A stretch of 64,000 nucleotides of DNA from Candolleomyces eurysporus (lineage: Eukaryota; Basidiomycota; Agaricomycetes; Agaricales; Psathyrellaceae). The DNA is taken from positions 16,582 to 80,581 of the forward strand of contig JANBPK010000728.1 of assembly GCA_027579435.1 (NCBI GenBank), read 5' to 3'. The notes below the pieces were generated by a model. It saw only the letters and a list, made by a program, of their open reading frames with translations, did no database searches and was not told the origin of the DNA. Made by a program: the position numbers and the translations under genes. Shown here in pieces: positions 19,803-32,594 of the stretch; positions within the stretch are counted from its first letter, which is position 1; each line of letters begins with the position of its first letter.

Positions 19803-21707
19803 TCACATAAAAACATCCTTCTTCTTCGCTTGCTGCACAGCCCACCCCTCGCAGAAGAGCTTGAGCTTGAGGACTTTCCCGATGCTTGCCTGCAAAAGCT
19901 CTGTCAACAAGCAGTCTGTTGCTATGACTATGAAGTCGGGAGTCAGATCCAAGTTGGAGAAAGCTGTTTCATACGACAGGAAGTCAATTCCCTCCTTAGC
20001 AAAAAAAAGCGGTAAGGCAAGCATTGAGCTCATGGCTAGGAGTGGGAAGAGGGGACATGGGTGGGGGTAACCGAGAAGTTGATGCTCTTGCAGGTGTGCG
20101 GAAGTCTGGACGAGCATGAGGGGAGGCAGATTCGGACCAAGACCGTTTGCATCCAAGCGTTGGGAGCAGGGCACTGACCAGCATTGCCACCAGGTCATTG
20201 CCACTGGTGGTCCCACTTGCAGCGCTGACAGAAGAACACTGTCCACGACCCTGAGGTTTCACAGGTGGGCCAGTGGCAGTATGATCACCATCGAACGCAT
20301 CAATGTTGGGCAGCTCATGCTTTGTTACATCCCCAGCAGCCTAGATATACTCATATCAGCTCAATAGCAATGTAGAGAGAGCACAAAAATCTCACCCAAG
20401 CTGCAGCCCATAGCTTCAAGCGGTATGCATTCAACCAGATGTGTGTACCATCCGCAGACACATAGCAGTAACCAGAATTGTTGTGTTCTCCAAGGTGTTT
20501 TTCACACTTCCACTTCTTCTTCAACTCGAGTATGTACAGCCCATGCATCTGGGAGCTGGTGTTGAAGGACGAGACTTGTGGCACCTACATAAAAGGATTC
20601 AGCCTGGCCATTGAACAAAGTCAACATGAATTATGCACGTGGGTTCCATATGCAAGTTCCTGGTTCTCATCCGTCAGGCCATCAGCCAATGCTTGAGCAA
20701 TGGTCTCTTGAATGTGGAAGGGCTCCAAATCGTTAGCAGAGAACTCCATTGTAACTTCAGGCTTTGACTTCTTGCGGAAAATAGCTTGCTTATTGATGTT
20801 GAAATCTTCATCCTTGAGAACTGAGACAGCATTTGTCTTCCCCCCACTAAAATGAAGGCATTAGATCTGGGCTAAATGTCATGCAAGACAACTTACACTG
20901 ATCCAGTCCAATACAGCTTGATGGGAGGACCAGATACAAGGCCAGGGCTGAAGGCATGATCAAGCACATGAGCCTGCAGTCCTGCCTTGATGAATTTGAC
21001 ATGGTCGGCGTTGCATATGTTGATTGTAAAAATTTTGACAGTTGATTGGGACTTCTTTGATGGTTTGGCGCCAGGTACTAGAGGTGGTGCGTGGATGAAC
21101 ACTGCTCGAAAAACATACATCTCATCTGGATAGTGGAAGAAATCAACACATGGACAGGGAGGGAAGGATCAACAGGCAACACACCGGTAGAGGCTGGAGC
21201 GCCTCCAAGCACCCTTTGGGTGTCCTTGGACTGTTGGAGAGACATGATGGCGTCAGCACCAGGGACTGGGGTGGGCAAAGTGCAAGCCATGGCCTGATCC
21301 ATCTCATAGTCATGGTCAAGTGGTGAACAGGGCAAGGGAGGGGCCAGAGGACAAGGTTCAGGGGCAGTCTCTTGCTGGATGCCAGTGATAGGACCCCATA
21401 TTGCAAGTGCTTCTTCGATTTCTTGAATGGAGACGTAGTAATGAGGAGGGTTAGCAACATGGTCTATATCAGAGTAGCATCTGAGTCAGCTGGCATCACA
21501 TGTCGTCATAGGCAAGCTGATGCACTTACCGATCCAACCTGGATGCTTCAACCAAAAGTCTGAAGGACATTGGACTGGCATACCAGTCACCTTCAAGTCA
21601 TGAGGGGTCAAGCGAGGAGCCTGGGTGAAAGGTGGGTTCTGAGATATGTCAGAGAGGGTCTGTTTGAGGGTAGACATTGAGACTGATCGTTTACAATCCA
21701 TTGCCAT
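19803..21707 (-). pseudogene. accessory gene of the Plavaka/KDZ element, decayed
   Basis: Minus-strand remnant starting with ATG at 21707. Exon 1 ends at a GTAAG donor near 21530 and continues, phase 1, into VANPPHYYVSIQEIEEAL. Later pieces include EMYVFRAVFIHAPP, KLYWTGSV, a stretch around VPQVSSFNTSSQMHGLYILE, and GYCYVSADGTHIWL. This set resembles a second protein I associate with mushroom Plavaka-type elements (a conserved protein of unknown function). The frame is broken near 21140 and by a stop near 20600. It diverges from the transposase gene on the plus strand, with a 571-bp gap. Confidence 0.5.
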
Positions 21708-22278
21708 GTACTTTTATGGAGAGAAATCGAAGCGAATAGAAACAACCCCTGCAAGACAAAACAGTCAGACTGACGAGGAATTACAGAGTAAATTACCTTT
21801 ACAATAAAAACTACCTACTCATGACATTGTGAGCAGGTTCCTTCCGAGCGTAGTATATTTGAGGTTCTCCACCACCGTCATTGAAAGAATGGAAGAGAGA
21901 GATGGGAGGGATGAGCAGTGAGCAGTGAGCGGCGTTGTGGGGATGGTGGGTGAACAGGAACATTCAGCGGCTGAATCGTGGCAGGCGTGACATTACAAAT
22001 GATGGTGTCACATTTTCTGCTTGCATGCAAGAATTCGTTGACAGTGACTGCAAATTATTATGCAAACAACTGTAGACTGACCTTTGATCAACCAATAGAC
22101 TGATGTCAAGCATCCAGGAGGCCACTGGAATAGCCATCGAGGCAATTGCTTCCCACGGCATGTTGAGATTCCAGTCATCAAGCACCTGGCACTGCCTCGT
22201 CATCTCTTTCTCCCTTGTCCTCTATACCTAGCACTAACATACCACACCCTAACCGGTATTTTGCAAGGACGTTGAAGC
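21708..22278. other. divergent promoter region of the Plavaka element
   Basis: No coding frame. It lies between two divergently transcribed parts of the same element, so it probably held both promoters. Confidence 0.4.
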
Positions 22279-25200
22279 ATGTCAGAAGACCCAGCCCAAC
22301 ATGTCGGAACACAGAAGAAAAAGAGAGGCCAAGAGCAAATGCCATGCTGGTGCAATAACTGCAATGGCACCGTCGTAACCAGGAAGACAAGGAATCAACA
22401 TTCAGCAAGCAGCGCTCGGATTAACACAACCATATCCCACCCCACCAAGAGTTCTAAAGCCGCCCGTACGTGTGCTTTGGTGGATGCATTTCCCACAGCA
22501 GGCTGAGCTCAGAAGTACAGGGTGCCACAAGAAAGGCAACAGTGCAAACCTAAATCAGAGGGAAATCGCAGAACATATGGGCAGAGGGGAAGACCAGGGG
22601 ATGGCAGGCCCAAGTCGACTGTGAACCCCAAGTCCTATGGTGCATTTTTCAGCCATCTCTCTGTGTTTATTCAACTTACCATTATTGCAGGAACCCGATG
22701 TCGATGAACATTGGTCTCATGGCTCCATAAATTCTGAAATGGACCTGGATATCAACCCTCTTGGCCACAATCAATATCCAGGCCATGTAATTACTTTGAA
22801 TACACCTACTTTATTTGTGACGATTTTTTGAGCAGGACTTGCCAGCGCGGGAGGTGTCGTTGCATCCACCTTTGCCCACTCCTCCTCCCATGTCTCTGCC
22901 ACCAATGCAGTCTCCATCACCATCTCCTCCACCTCGGTCACCATCTCCGTCATTCTCAGCAACCTCGGATGTTGAAGACGCTCGGGGCAACTGAGCTGCC
23001 ACCCTCTGGGCCCCTGTCCAGAGTCTCCTGTGGGTATATCTGTGACTGAGAATACTTTGGGCAGACCTGGCAAAGCAGATCCAACCACAGAGGATCGAGA
23101 GGGTGTTCCTGACTCTTGGATTGAGGGTGTTTGTCTCATGGATAGCTTCATCAAGCACATTCAAGAGGCCACCCTGGATGATGACAAGCTTACTGCTGCT
23201 ACTCTCAAGGCACTGTGAGAGCCTACCACCACTCCATATCTGCCTCTCAGTGATGTTGAGCAGCTTTCTCTGAAGCTGTACATTGACTGTTCTAGCACGT
23301 CGGAGAGTGTCTACAGCAGGTTCAAGCAGACTATCAACATCGAGCTTGCCAACAAATATCCTCATGGTCTCCTCTCACTCTACAAGGTGCAGGCTTTGGT
23401 GGAGAAGATTACCGGTGTGGTTGCTGTGCAGGACAACATGTGTATGAATTTGTGCCATGCATTCACTGGCAACTGGGCAACACTGGGCAAGTGCACCATC
23501 TGTGATGCACCGTGCTACAATGCCAAGGCTCTTCAGGTCAATAAGAAGATACCGCAGCAGCAAATGTGTACCATTCCACTAGGGCCACAGATACAGGCAA
23601 TATGGCAATCAAAACCTGGCTCCGAGGCACTGAAATATTGGTCACAAAAAGTTGAACAGATACTCAGAAACATCCAGGAGGACAGCGACCTTGCATATGA
23701 TGATGTCTTTTGTGGCAAGGATTTCCTCGAGCTCCACCAGCACCATAATATCACAAAGGATGACATCGTTGGATTTTCCATCAATGGTGCACAGCTCTAC
23801 CAGGACAAGAAATCCAATGCGTGGATTGCTATTTGGATCATCTATGACTATGATCCAGCCACCCATTATAAGTGAAAGCATATCCTTCCAGCGCTTGTCA
23901 TTCCTGGTCCTAATAAACCAAAAAATCTCGACTCTTTTCTTTTCCGGAGCTTCTACGATCTGTTGGCACTTCAATGGGAGGGACTCAAAGCCTTTGACTA
24001 CTGTCAGCAGATTATAATCAACACCCACCTTTATTTCATCCTTGCCACCGCAGATGCTGTAGGACTGGTTGATGTCGATGATCGGGTTGGGCACCATGGT
24101 GCTCAGGGCTGCCATATAGGGTGTCCGATGAAGGGACACCACAAGCCAGGGTCAGGGCACTACTATGCGGCTCACCTAAAGCCTGCAACAGCCACAGTGG
24201 TCACCTGTGACCATGCCGATTATGACTTCAACAATGTTGTTTGCCCCTCCCTGGATCAGGATTTCTCCGACTTGGAAAAGGTGCGCTTGTTGTGAAATTG
24301 GGAGGGATATTGTTCTGACCCTGTGTTGTGATCCAAAGGTGCGGCTTTTGCAGAATCAGACAGCGCATGAGCAGAATTAAATGGCAACTGGCATCTGCAA
24401 GCCCCCCATCATTTCTGGATAGAGTCCAGAAATGATGCTACAGCCACCAAGTTGCTTTACCGTTGACCTCATGCACCTGTTTTACAATAATGTTCCAGTC
24501 CTATTTCTTGCTCTTTGGCAAGGAAACATCCATTGTGAGAATACTGACACCAAGGACACATGGTTCTGGGTTTCTCTGACAGGAAAAGACTGGGAACTGC
24601 AGGGGCTCGACATGGCCAATGCTGGGCAGTATCTTCCGTCCCTATTCCATTGAGTTCCACATAACCCTGCGCTCAAGATCTCCAGCTCGTACAAGTGCAC
24701 CAAATACAACACTTACTTTTACAAGCTTGGTCGTGGTTTATTTTGGAAATATCTCCCTCTCAATGTCTGGAAACACTATTGCCTCCTCATCCATGCAGTC
24801 GATGTTCTGGCACAGCACTCAATCACCCCTGCACAGATTGCAGATGCTCATATCCATATTGTGCGATTTGTTGCGGGTTTTGAGACCCTTTATTATCAGC
24901 ACCGAGAGGATTGGGTCCATTTCATACACCTTCTGAAGTGTTTCGCATTGGTCCAGGAGCGTATGCCACCGAGTATACAATGGAGAACATTATTGGTGAC
25001 TTAGGAGGTGAAATTCGGCAGCACGCAACACCTTTTGCCGACCTCAAACAAATCGCTCTTCATCAGTGCCAAATTAATGCCATCAAGGTCATCTACCCTG
25101 AAGTGGATCTGAACTCAACGATCCAAATTCCCAGGGGCTCCAAAGACACAGGCAATGGCTATGTTCTTCTGGGGTCCAAAGCTCCTCGTGCCGAGTCAAC

Positions 25201-25690
25201 GTACAGTCCTTCCTTTGGGGTAGTTGGTGCCCTAATTCGGTCACAGCCTGTTAGAATGGATTTTGTCCATTGCTATGGCCACATTGCTCTTCCAAATCGG
25301 CAGTACTTCTGCAGCCTCTATTCTATGGCTTTTTTGCTCAATGATGCTAACAGTAAAGCTGACAACAATTAGATGAATATCAACAGACAAACTCAATTTG
25401 GCAAAGTTTAATTCTATTTTTTCAACTCTGAGCTCCAAGCAAAGGTTGCTGTGGCCCTTGGATTGACTCTATCTATCATGAATCACGCCAAACACTGTGG
25501 GCTTGCACTTATCCTGACCACACAAACCCTGACCATTTTCGCATCATCAACGTTATGGATATCGTCTCTTTGGTGTCAATGCAGCCACTCCCAAAACTTG
25601 AGACAGACCCTCCTGGTGACCTGTGGTTTGTAGTTGAAAAATCTGGGTTAGAAGACACTGATATATTTACACCACTCAAGTTAATTAACA
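22279..25690 (+). pseudogene. Plavaka-type KDZ (CACTA-like) transposase, decayed
   Basis: ATG at 22279 opens a zinc-finger N-terminus (PCWCNNCNGTVVTR), followed by the family's blocks: AYDDVFCGKDFLEL, FSINGAQLYQDKKSNAWI, LVIPGPNKPKNLDSFLF, VGHHGAQGCHIGCPMKG, TVDLMHLFYNN, and YTMENIIGDLGGEIRQH. The usual FSIDGAQLY reads FSINGAQLY, so the first catalytic Asp is Asn. TGA stops at about 23217, 23873 and 24293 sit where the family has Arg, each explained by CGA to TGA. Frame changes occur after 24300. Introns are likely but cannot be told from decay everywhere. Not functional. Confidence 0.88.
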
Positions 25691-26242
25691 AGCAGTTGAA
25701 TGAAACCTAGGAACCCCTAATACAGATATTTATAATAGATGTCAATATTATGTGCTTCTTTTTTATTAACCACCTGCTCAGCAGCTTGTACTATTATGTT
25801 TGAACCTTCATCTGACAAGCTCTGGCCACTGACAAGCACCCCAGACAGACTCCAGCAATTCTGCACTTGCTCAATATATAATTGAGTCCGATTAGCACCA
25901 AATTCACCCTGATCAAACTTGCCCCCAGACTTTACTGGGATGTTGCCTGTCAACCAATGGGAGTATATACTTTGGGAGGAGCAACAAGAACCCCAAGAAG
26001 ATCCAACACCATTCAACTCTTTTCCAGGGACACCCCCAGCCCTGCATCCACCTTCCGAGATGAATATCACTTACTCCGGCAACGGAAAAAAGTGCGCCTA
26101 TTCTCATGTGCCATCTCCTCAGAACAGGCCAGAGGCTAAGCACTCTCGGATCTCTGGCTCACCAGTTTCTCAGTCTGATGATCCAATTCATGCCTTACAG
26201 GTAGGTTTCTATTTTTTGTTCTGGTTTATTTGATACTGATGT
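25691..26242. other. unassigned stretch between Plavaka element and LTR stack
   Basis: Short frames only. Could be the 3' end of the Plavaka element; I cannot identify its terminal inverted repeat. Confidence 0.3.
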
Positions 26243-26941
26243 TGATGAGATTGGTGCTGCCGAGCTCAGAACACACACACAAAACCAACTAACCACAACC
26301 TATACCCAGGCTGTGTGCAGTCAAGTGGTGTAAGAGTAAGGCCGCACAAAGTCAAAGTGTGAGTAAGTGGGGGTTATGGAGTGAATTAAGAATACTGGGT
26401 TTCTCAAGTTCTCTCGTAGTTAACTTCCACAAAACTAGGAGTACCCTTGTGTATAGCTAGTAAAGTTCCTAATCCCAAGTAGTCAATCCTTATGACTGCT
26501 TAAGTTCCTGAGTTCCAAGATAGACTGATAGTTCACGCCATGTGAAATATGAGCAGAAAGACTTGATAGATTCATCGATAAACGCAAGTAAAAGATAAAA
26601 CAACAATGATACGATGATGCCGCTCAAGCAGTAGTTAGCATGTATATATACTACTTTGAGCCATGTAAAAATAGACAGAGAGACACATGTGATAGATAAG
26701 CAACTAGCCAATAGTAAGAGTCCAAGCATAAAATAGAGAAAATAGAACCGGGTATTGATAGAGGCCACGCCAAGATTGTAGCTGCGCAAGTCAGGTGTGC
26801 CTCTGAACATCAAATTTGGATCACCATTTCCTTTCTGGTGAAGCCACATGAGATGCCAACTGATGATCGAGAGTGGACAGGCATCCTTGCTCTGCATCCC
26901 CTGCTCTCGTTGCTAATCTCAAGCCGCTTGGATAGGTACGG
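26243..26941 (-). repeat. LTR family 1, minus-strand fragment
   Basis: Reverse copy of the 3' part of the LTR at 17536-18804. It begins with the reversed LTR end TGATGAGATTGG and stops abruptly at TACGG, where a plus-strand LTR starts. CpG words are largely converted to TpG/CpA. Confidence 0.8.
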
Positions 26942-28206
26942 TGATATGACCGTGTTCGCTTTTCTGCAAATAAATACCCATTTTATTGAATATTGTTCAC
27001 AATTCAATTAATGGTCGTGTCTATTTAATATCTACACTACGAAACCCTTCCAGTATTGAGATAACTTGCGCGGCACAAAGGATAACGAAAGAGTGCGTTA
27101 CTCTTGGGTTCATGAGAGTTGGAGTCTACTTGAGGACTGCCGACTTAGAGGCGCGCCTGCCATATACCCAAGGTTAGGGTTAGTAAGCTAGCCAGTTGGT
27201 GCCACTTCAGATCAAACGGCCTACCCTGCAGCTGAAAGGCTCAATTTCACTACTAAGCTCATAGAGGTGGTTTCCTCAGCACTAAAGGTACCTACCCTCT
27301 TGTGCAGCCTCACATTAATCGAGTATACTCAGTGCTAGAGCAGTAGGGCGAGTTCCTAAGCACATAAAAGAGATGCGTGGCAAGGTTTCGGCACATCAGA
27401 CGGCATGATGGTTGGTGCGGCACGAGAAAGGAGCTCAAAAGTACTCTGAAAGGAAAGTTGTTCATGGAAAGAGATAACCCGGAGGGCGGTCACAAGGGGA
27501 CTTGCCAAGATAAATCTATTCAATTGACAGAGGTCCAACTCCTCCTCATGCGGCTTGAGCAAGGGCACATCCAGGCGGCGGTTGGAATAACCGAAGACCG
27601 ACCACCCTCAATCAACTTTGGCATACCGCTTGGCATACTAGAAAAGGCAACAAGAATCTATTAATAGTCACGGCGCGAGCACAGGAGTAGCGCGTCGGCG
27701 CCTTGGCATATCCAATACCCTCTTTTTATCCCTTTATCTCTCTCTCTAGCTGGGGCCTGGACTCTCTTTATTTATAAATCTCATGTACACCTATTTACCA
27801 TGCTCCAGTGATCACACAGCTCCAGATAGTATATATATTGGACTCTCTTAGCATAGTTTTTCCCCAGAGAATTACTGCTGTTTTATTTGTGTTTACTTTG
27901 CATTTGCAATCAACTGGTTTTGTGACTTTTNATCTCGCGCGGCGTGATACTAAGTAAAAGAAAGTAACCTTAGGGTTAACTGTGTGATTATCGAGTACTC
28001 CTCAATTACCTGGAACTAGTGTGCACAAGAGAGAGAACTTGTTGATTCTTAATACTCTACACTACCCCCATACTTGCACCCCTGATTTCGGTGCGGCACG
28101 ACTACAAAAGGTTTATTCATACTCCTTACCTTGCACGGCTCAACTTAGAGTGTTGTTGGGTGTTAGGTTGTGTGGGTTAGTAGTCTCACCGTACTAGATC
28201 TCATCA
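26942..28206 (+). repeat. solo LTR, family 1 variant b
   Basis: 1265 bp, from TGATATGACC to GATCTCATCA. It inserted into the minus-strand LTR fragment on its left. The 3' part differs from the 17536 copy and pairs with the inverted copy that follows. The single n at 27932 is an extra base compared with the inverted copy. Confidence 0.8.
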
Positions 28207-28210
28207 GCGG

Positions 28211-29383
28211 TGAAGAGATCTAGTATGGCAAGATGACTAACTCACACAACACCTCAACCAACACCAACTCAAAGTCGAGCCAGGCAAGATGAATAGTATG
28301 TATGAACCCTTTTGTAGTTGTGCTGCACCAAAATCAGGGGTGCAAGTATGGGGGTAGTGTAGAGTATTAAGAATTAACAAGTTCTTCTCTCTTGGGCACA
28401 CTAGTTCCAAGTAATCGAGGGGTACTCGATAATCACACAGTTAACCCTAAGGTTACTTTCTTTTACTTAGTATCACGCCGCGCGAGATAAAAGTCACAAA
28501 ACCAGTTGATTGCAAATGCAAAGTAAACACAAATAAAACAGCAGTAATTCTCTGGGGAAAAACTATGCTAAGAGAGTCCAATATATATACTATCTGGAGC
28601 CGCGTGATCACCGAAGCATGGTAAATAGGTGTACACAAGATTTATAAATAAAGAGAGTCCAGGCCCCAGCTAGAGAGAGAGATAAAGCATGGTAAATAGG
28701 TGTACACAAGATTTATAAATAAAAGAGTCCAGGCCCCAGCTAGAGAGAGAGATAAAAAGAGGGTATTGGATAAGCCAAGGCGCTGCTGTGCCACTCCAAT
28801 GCTTGCGCTGTGACTATTAATAGGTTCCTATTGCCTTTTCTGGTTCACTGAAGGGGATGCCAAAGTTGATCAAGGGTAGTAGGTCTACGGTTATACCAAC
28901 CGCCACCTTGGTGTGCCCTTGCTTGAGCCACATGAGGAGGAATCGGACCTCTGTCAATTGAATACAGTTATCTTGGTAAGTCCCTTGTGACCGCTTTCCA
29001 GGTTATCTCTTTCCATGAACAACCTTCCTTTCGGAGTACTTTGAGCTCCTTTCTCATGCCGCACCAGCCATCATGCTGTTTGATGTGCCGAAACCGCGCC
29101 ACACATCTCTTTATGTGCTTAGGGACTTGCCCCACTGCTCTAGCACTGAATATACTCGATTGATGCAAGGCCATGTGAGAGGTTAGGTACCCTTAGTGCC
29201 TAGGAAACCTCCTCTACTGTCTGGTAGTGAGACTGAACTGTTTAGCTGCAGGGTAGACCATTTGATCTGAAGTAGCACCAACTGGCTAGCTTACTAAACC
29301 CTAATCTCAGGTATATGGTGGGCATGCCTCTAAGTTGGCGGTCCTCAAGTAGACTCCAACTCTCATGAACCCAAGAGTAACGC
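28211..29383 (-). repeat. solo LTR, family 1 variant b, inverted partner
   Basis: Inverted copy of the preceding LTR, separated by only 4 bp (GCGG, 28207-28210). It is cut at AACGC by the insertion of an LTR of family 2 at 29384. The two LTRs form a palindrome of about 1.1-1.2 kb per arm. Confidence 0.8.
28614..28754. repeat. tandem duplication of about 71 bp inside LTR
   Basis: Two adjacent copies of a unit starting AAGCATGGTAAATAGG and ending with a GA-rich run. The second copy is one base shorter. The partner LTR at 26942-28206 has a single copy. Confidence 0.8.
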
Positions 29384-30525
29384 TGATGTGCAGGTAGCGA
29401 ACTAGGGCGCTCTAACAACCAAACTATAGAACTAAAACACACACACACAACCACAACAACACAACACACCAAATACCTTTGTGAAGATAAAGGCGGGCAA
29501 GGGGTATAGGTAAAAGCTCTAAGTCTAGTCGACAGAGGCTTCTAGAACTCCTCTTGTACAATCGCAAGTTCGAGGGGGAGCTAAGGCTCAACCAGCAATG
29601 ATAGAAATGCTTCACGAAGTGACTTCGCTAACACACGGTAGGGTTTGAGATACGACGGATAACTTCGCGAACAGAGGACACGGCCTCAAGCAACTTTAAC
29701 ACAAGAACGATTTGATAAACGCAAGCGACTCGACTCTGATTGACTTCGCGAACTTAAACACTTTTCTCTCAATAACAGACGGCTCTCGTAGATTCCTGGG
29801 AACACGGTCCCGATGCGAAATACAAACATTAGCTACCCGCTAATACTATAATAGATAAAACAGAGACATAGATATAGGCAATTATTGTTTGGCAAACAGG
29901 CAAAGAAACAAACAGATGACATAGACAGAGAGAGAGATAAGAAACACAATCACATGAGGGTATCAAAGGCCGAGAGTTAGGTCTCGAACCATAGAACGCA
30001 GCCCAGGCGCTTCGTGAACCTGTTCTGGATGCGGCTGTTATTGAGTCCGCATGGATATTCACCGAGGATTGCTTCTGGAGAGCGCGCCCTTCCGTTCGCG
30101 CACCTAATCCGACGAATTGATCCGACTTTTGGGTGCTTGGCTCCATCAAGCCATACTGCTTCACTACTCTGCTGACTCTTTCTTTCTCTTGGCTATGAAC
30201 AGGCTGACTGAGCTTCGGGCAGATGACCACACAATCTTTAGTCGTACTTTCCGGTTTTCCGAGCAGGTTCACGAACTTTGGATTAGCTGTCCGATATTGA
30301 TCACTGCTTCCGTTCCTTCCAATTTGGGTCACGTCAACGCTTATTGACTTAGCGGATCGCTCATCAATTCTCGAAGCCACCGGCTGCGTCGTGAAGTCTT
30401 CTGCTTAGCGAATGTCAGGGCGAATTCCCTTATAATGTGCACAACTCCCTCCAGCATCGTACCTCGCCAGGTCAGGCATGCTAGTTAGACTTCGAATAGT
30501 ATGACTGCATTTCAGATACGCTTGC
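29384..30525 (-). repeat. LTR family 2, minus strand, interrupted
   Basis: Begins with TGATGTGCAGG, the reverse of the family 2 end CCTGCACATCA. It matches the complete plus copy at 58562-59908 and is cut by an LTR of family 3 at 30526. Confidence 0.75.
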
Positions 30526-31930
30526 TGATGCGCAGGTCGCGTTCTAAGGCTCAAAACACAACAAGACAAAGAACCAAACTCTAACACCAACACACACACA
30601 AAACAAACACACCAAGTATCTTCGGAAGATAAGAGGCAGGCAAGGGTATAGTGAAAAGCTCTAAGTCAAGCTGGACTTGGGCTTCGGAATGTAAACTTTG
30701 CAATCGCAAGTTCGAGGGGGGAGCTAAGGCTCAACCAGGTTCAATGTTATTGCTTCGGAAGGTGAACTTCGTAGACAACAGACTTCGACAATACATGGAT
30801 TCGACTTCAGAAGTGAGAACATGGTCTCGACACGATATAACTTTAACAACGCGATGAGGACACAGCCTCCGAACGACTTCTGAACTTAAACACGCAAAAG
30901 ATAACAGAAAGGCTCTCGTAGATTCGGTGGGTAACACGGACCTGGACGCAAAATACAACACTAGCTACCCGCTATGTAGATTCAGTACTTCAAGTCCAAG
31001 ATTAAATACTGTAAATAAGTTTGGCAAACACATTCAGAACAAACAGAGATAAAAGCACATGAAATTAACCAGCCCGGAAAGAAATAATCATATGAGGGTA
31101 TCCAGGTTCCAGAACTAGGTCTCGACCTTCCTAGACTCGCATCGAGACTTGTTCAGAACCACTGCCGAAACGGCACTCCACTATTTCCACATGTTTAGAT
31201 AGTTCGGAATAGGTTCGGAGGTGAGTACCTTTGCTCCCGACCCTACTTCTGTCTATCCGGTTCGCTGGGCACCACTCCCAAGCCCTTATCACGTCATTGC
31301 CCCGACTCTAGGCCTTCCGCATCCTTCTGCACCTCATGCTTTCTTGTTATCCACGTCGGTTCACAAGACCAAAACCTATCTCGGTTTCTGAAGACAGCCG
31401 AGGGTCCGGTCTCCACTCCGCATCAGTTCACACCTTGAGTCGGCTCTTTGGAAGTTCTCAACCAAGCCGCTTTGTACTTCCGAATCCAGTAACTGTCATG
31501 TTTAATTGACCTAACGGATTTGCCATCACGTCCTCGAAGCCACAGAGTGACATTTCACCTTCCACTTAGCGAATGTCAGGGCGAATGTCCCTTGTAGTGT
31601 GCAGACTCTCTTCCTACGCCGTACCTCGCCAGGTCGGGCGCGCAGTTGCGGTTCCGAATCGATTCGCTACCCTTCGGATACGTTCGCAGGGCCTTCCTAT
31701 TTTAAAGCACCACTGCCGCACTGTCGTACTTAGGTTCTGAGCCAGATCCTTGAGAGCTGCTAAGTCTGAAGCCAGGAACCACTTCGACTCTTGGTTTCGC
31801 AATGTTCAGAAGACATGCTAAGTTCTATAAGTCGTTATCGTTACTTAGTACTTTAATTCAGAAGAACTTCCAAAGGAAAGTTCTATTAATTCGCAATTTT
31901 TCTAGGGGTATGCAGGCAGCTGCCGTATCA
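30526..31930 (-). repeat. solo LTR family 3, minus strand
   Basis: 1405 bp, reverse of the 1406-bp copy at 60359-61764. Ends TGATGCGCAGG..GCCGTATCA (minus orientation). The base after its right end is not the continuation of family 2, so the locus was rearranged after insertion. Confidence 0.8.
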
Positions 31931-32594
31931 CCGGTGCCGAGCTGTACAGGTCATGGGTCAACCCGGTTGGACCCACCTTAGGTGCCAGCTCAATCAATTT
32001 TGCTCTTCATGCGGACATTCTCTCCCATCCTGTGCTTTCCTCTGCCCATCGACCAGTCCTTTGCAGCGTGCAGCTGCTGTATGCTTGTTATCTGCCACCT
32101 CCACCTTTCTATGCGGGTCTCAGCACCCATCTTGGAGCATGGTATACGAGTAAAGCCAGGATATTGGGGTCCGGATCCATCTTCAAGACAAGTGCGTGCT
32201 ACGACGCACAGCTTGTCCAGGAAAGGCCCTTCACCTCCTGTGTCCCACACAGTATTGTATGTCATGCTGTCAAGGACTGTTGCCACTGTGAATCTCTTCC
32301 CGGGCGCCAACACAAGGAATATCGCCACTGCGAATCCCAAGCACAAGGACCTAGCATATTTGGGTTTTTGACTGCGGGATGGGCGATNGGGGGTGTCTGG
32401 ATCGGCAAATGGTTGAATAGCATGGTACGCCTCGTGTATTTGCTCACTGCTCTCCATGTCTGGTCCTGTGGCCCTGTATTCTAGTCTAGCTCCCTTGAAT
32501 TCAACACTGTCCTCCTTTATCCTCCCCATCGAGTATAAATACCTGTGTTTCTTGTCTCAATGCCTCCAGCCACATCCCTCTTCTTCTCTCAACC
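31931..32594. other. 5' flank of the hAT element
   Basis: No gene recognised. Terminal inverted repeats of the hAT element should lie here, but I could not match them to the right side. Confidence 0.3.

Noticed and set aside
30117..30347. 76-aa frame and other 60-180 aa frames in the LTR stack as genes
   Set aside because: They lie wholly inside LTR copies and are not kept open in the counterpart LTRs.
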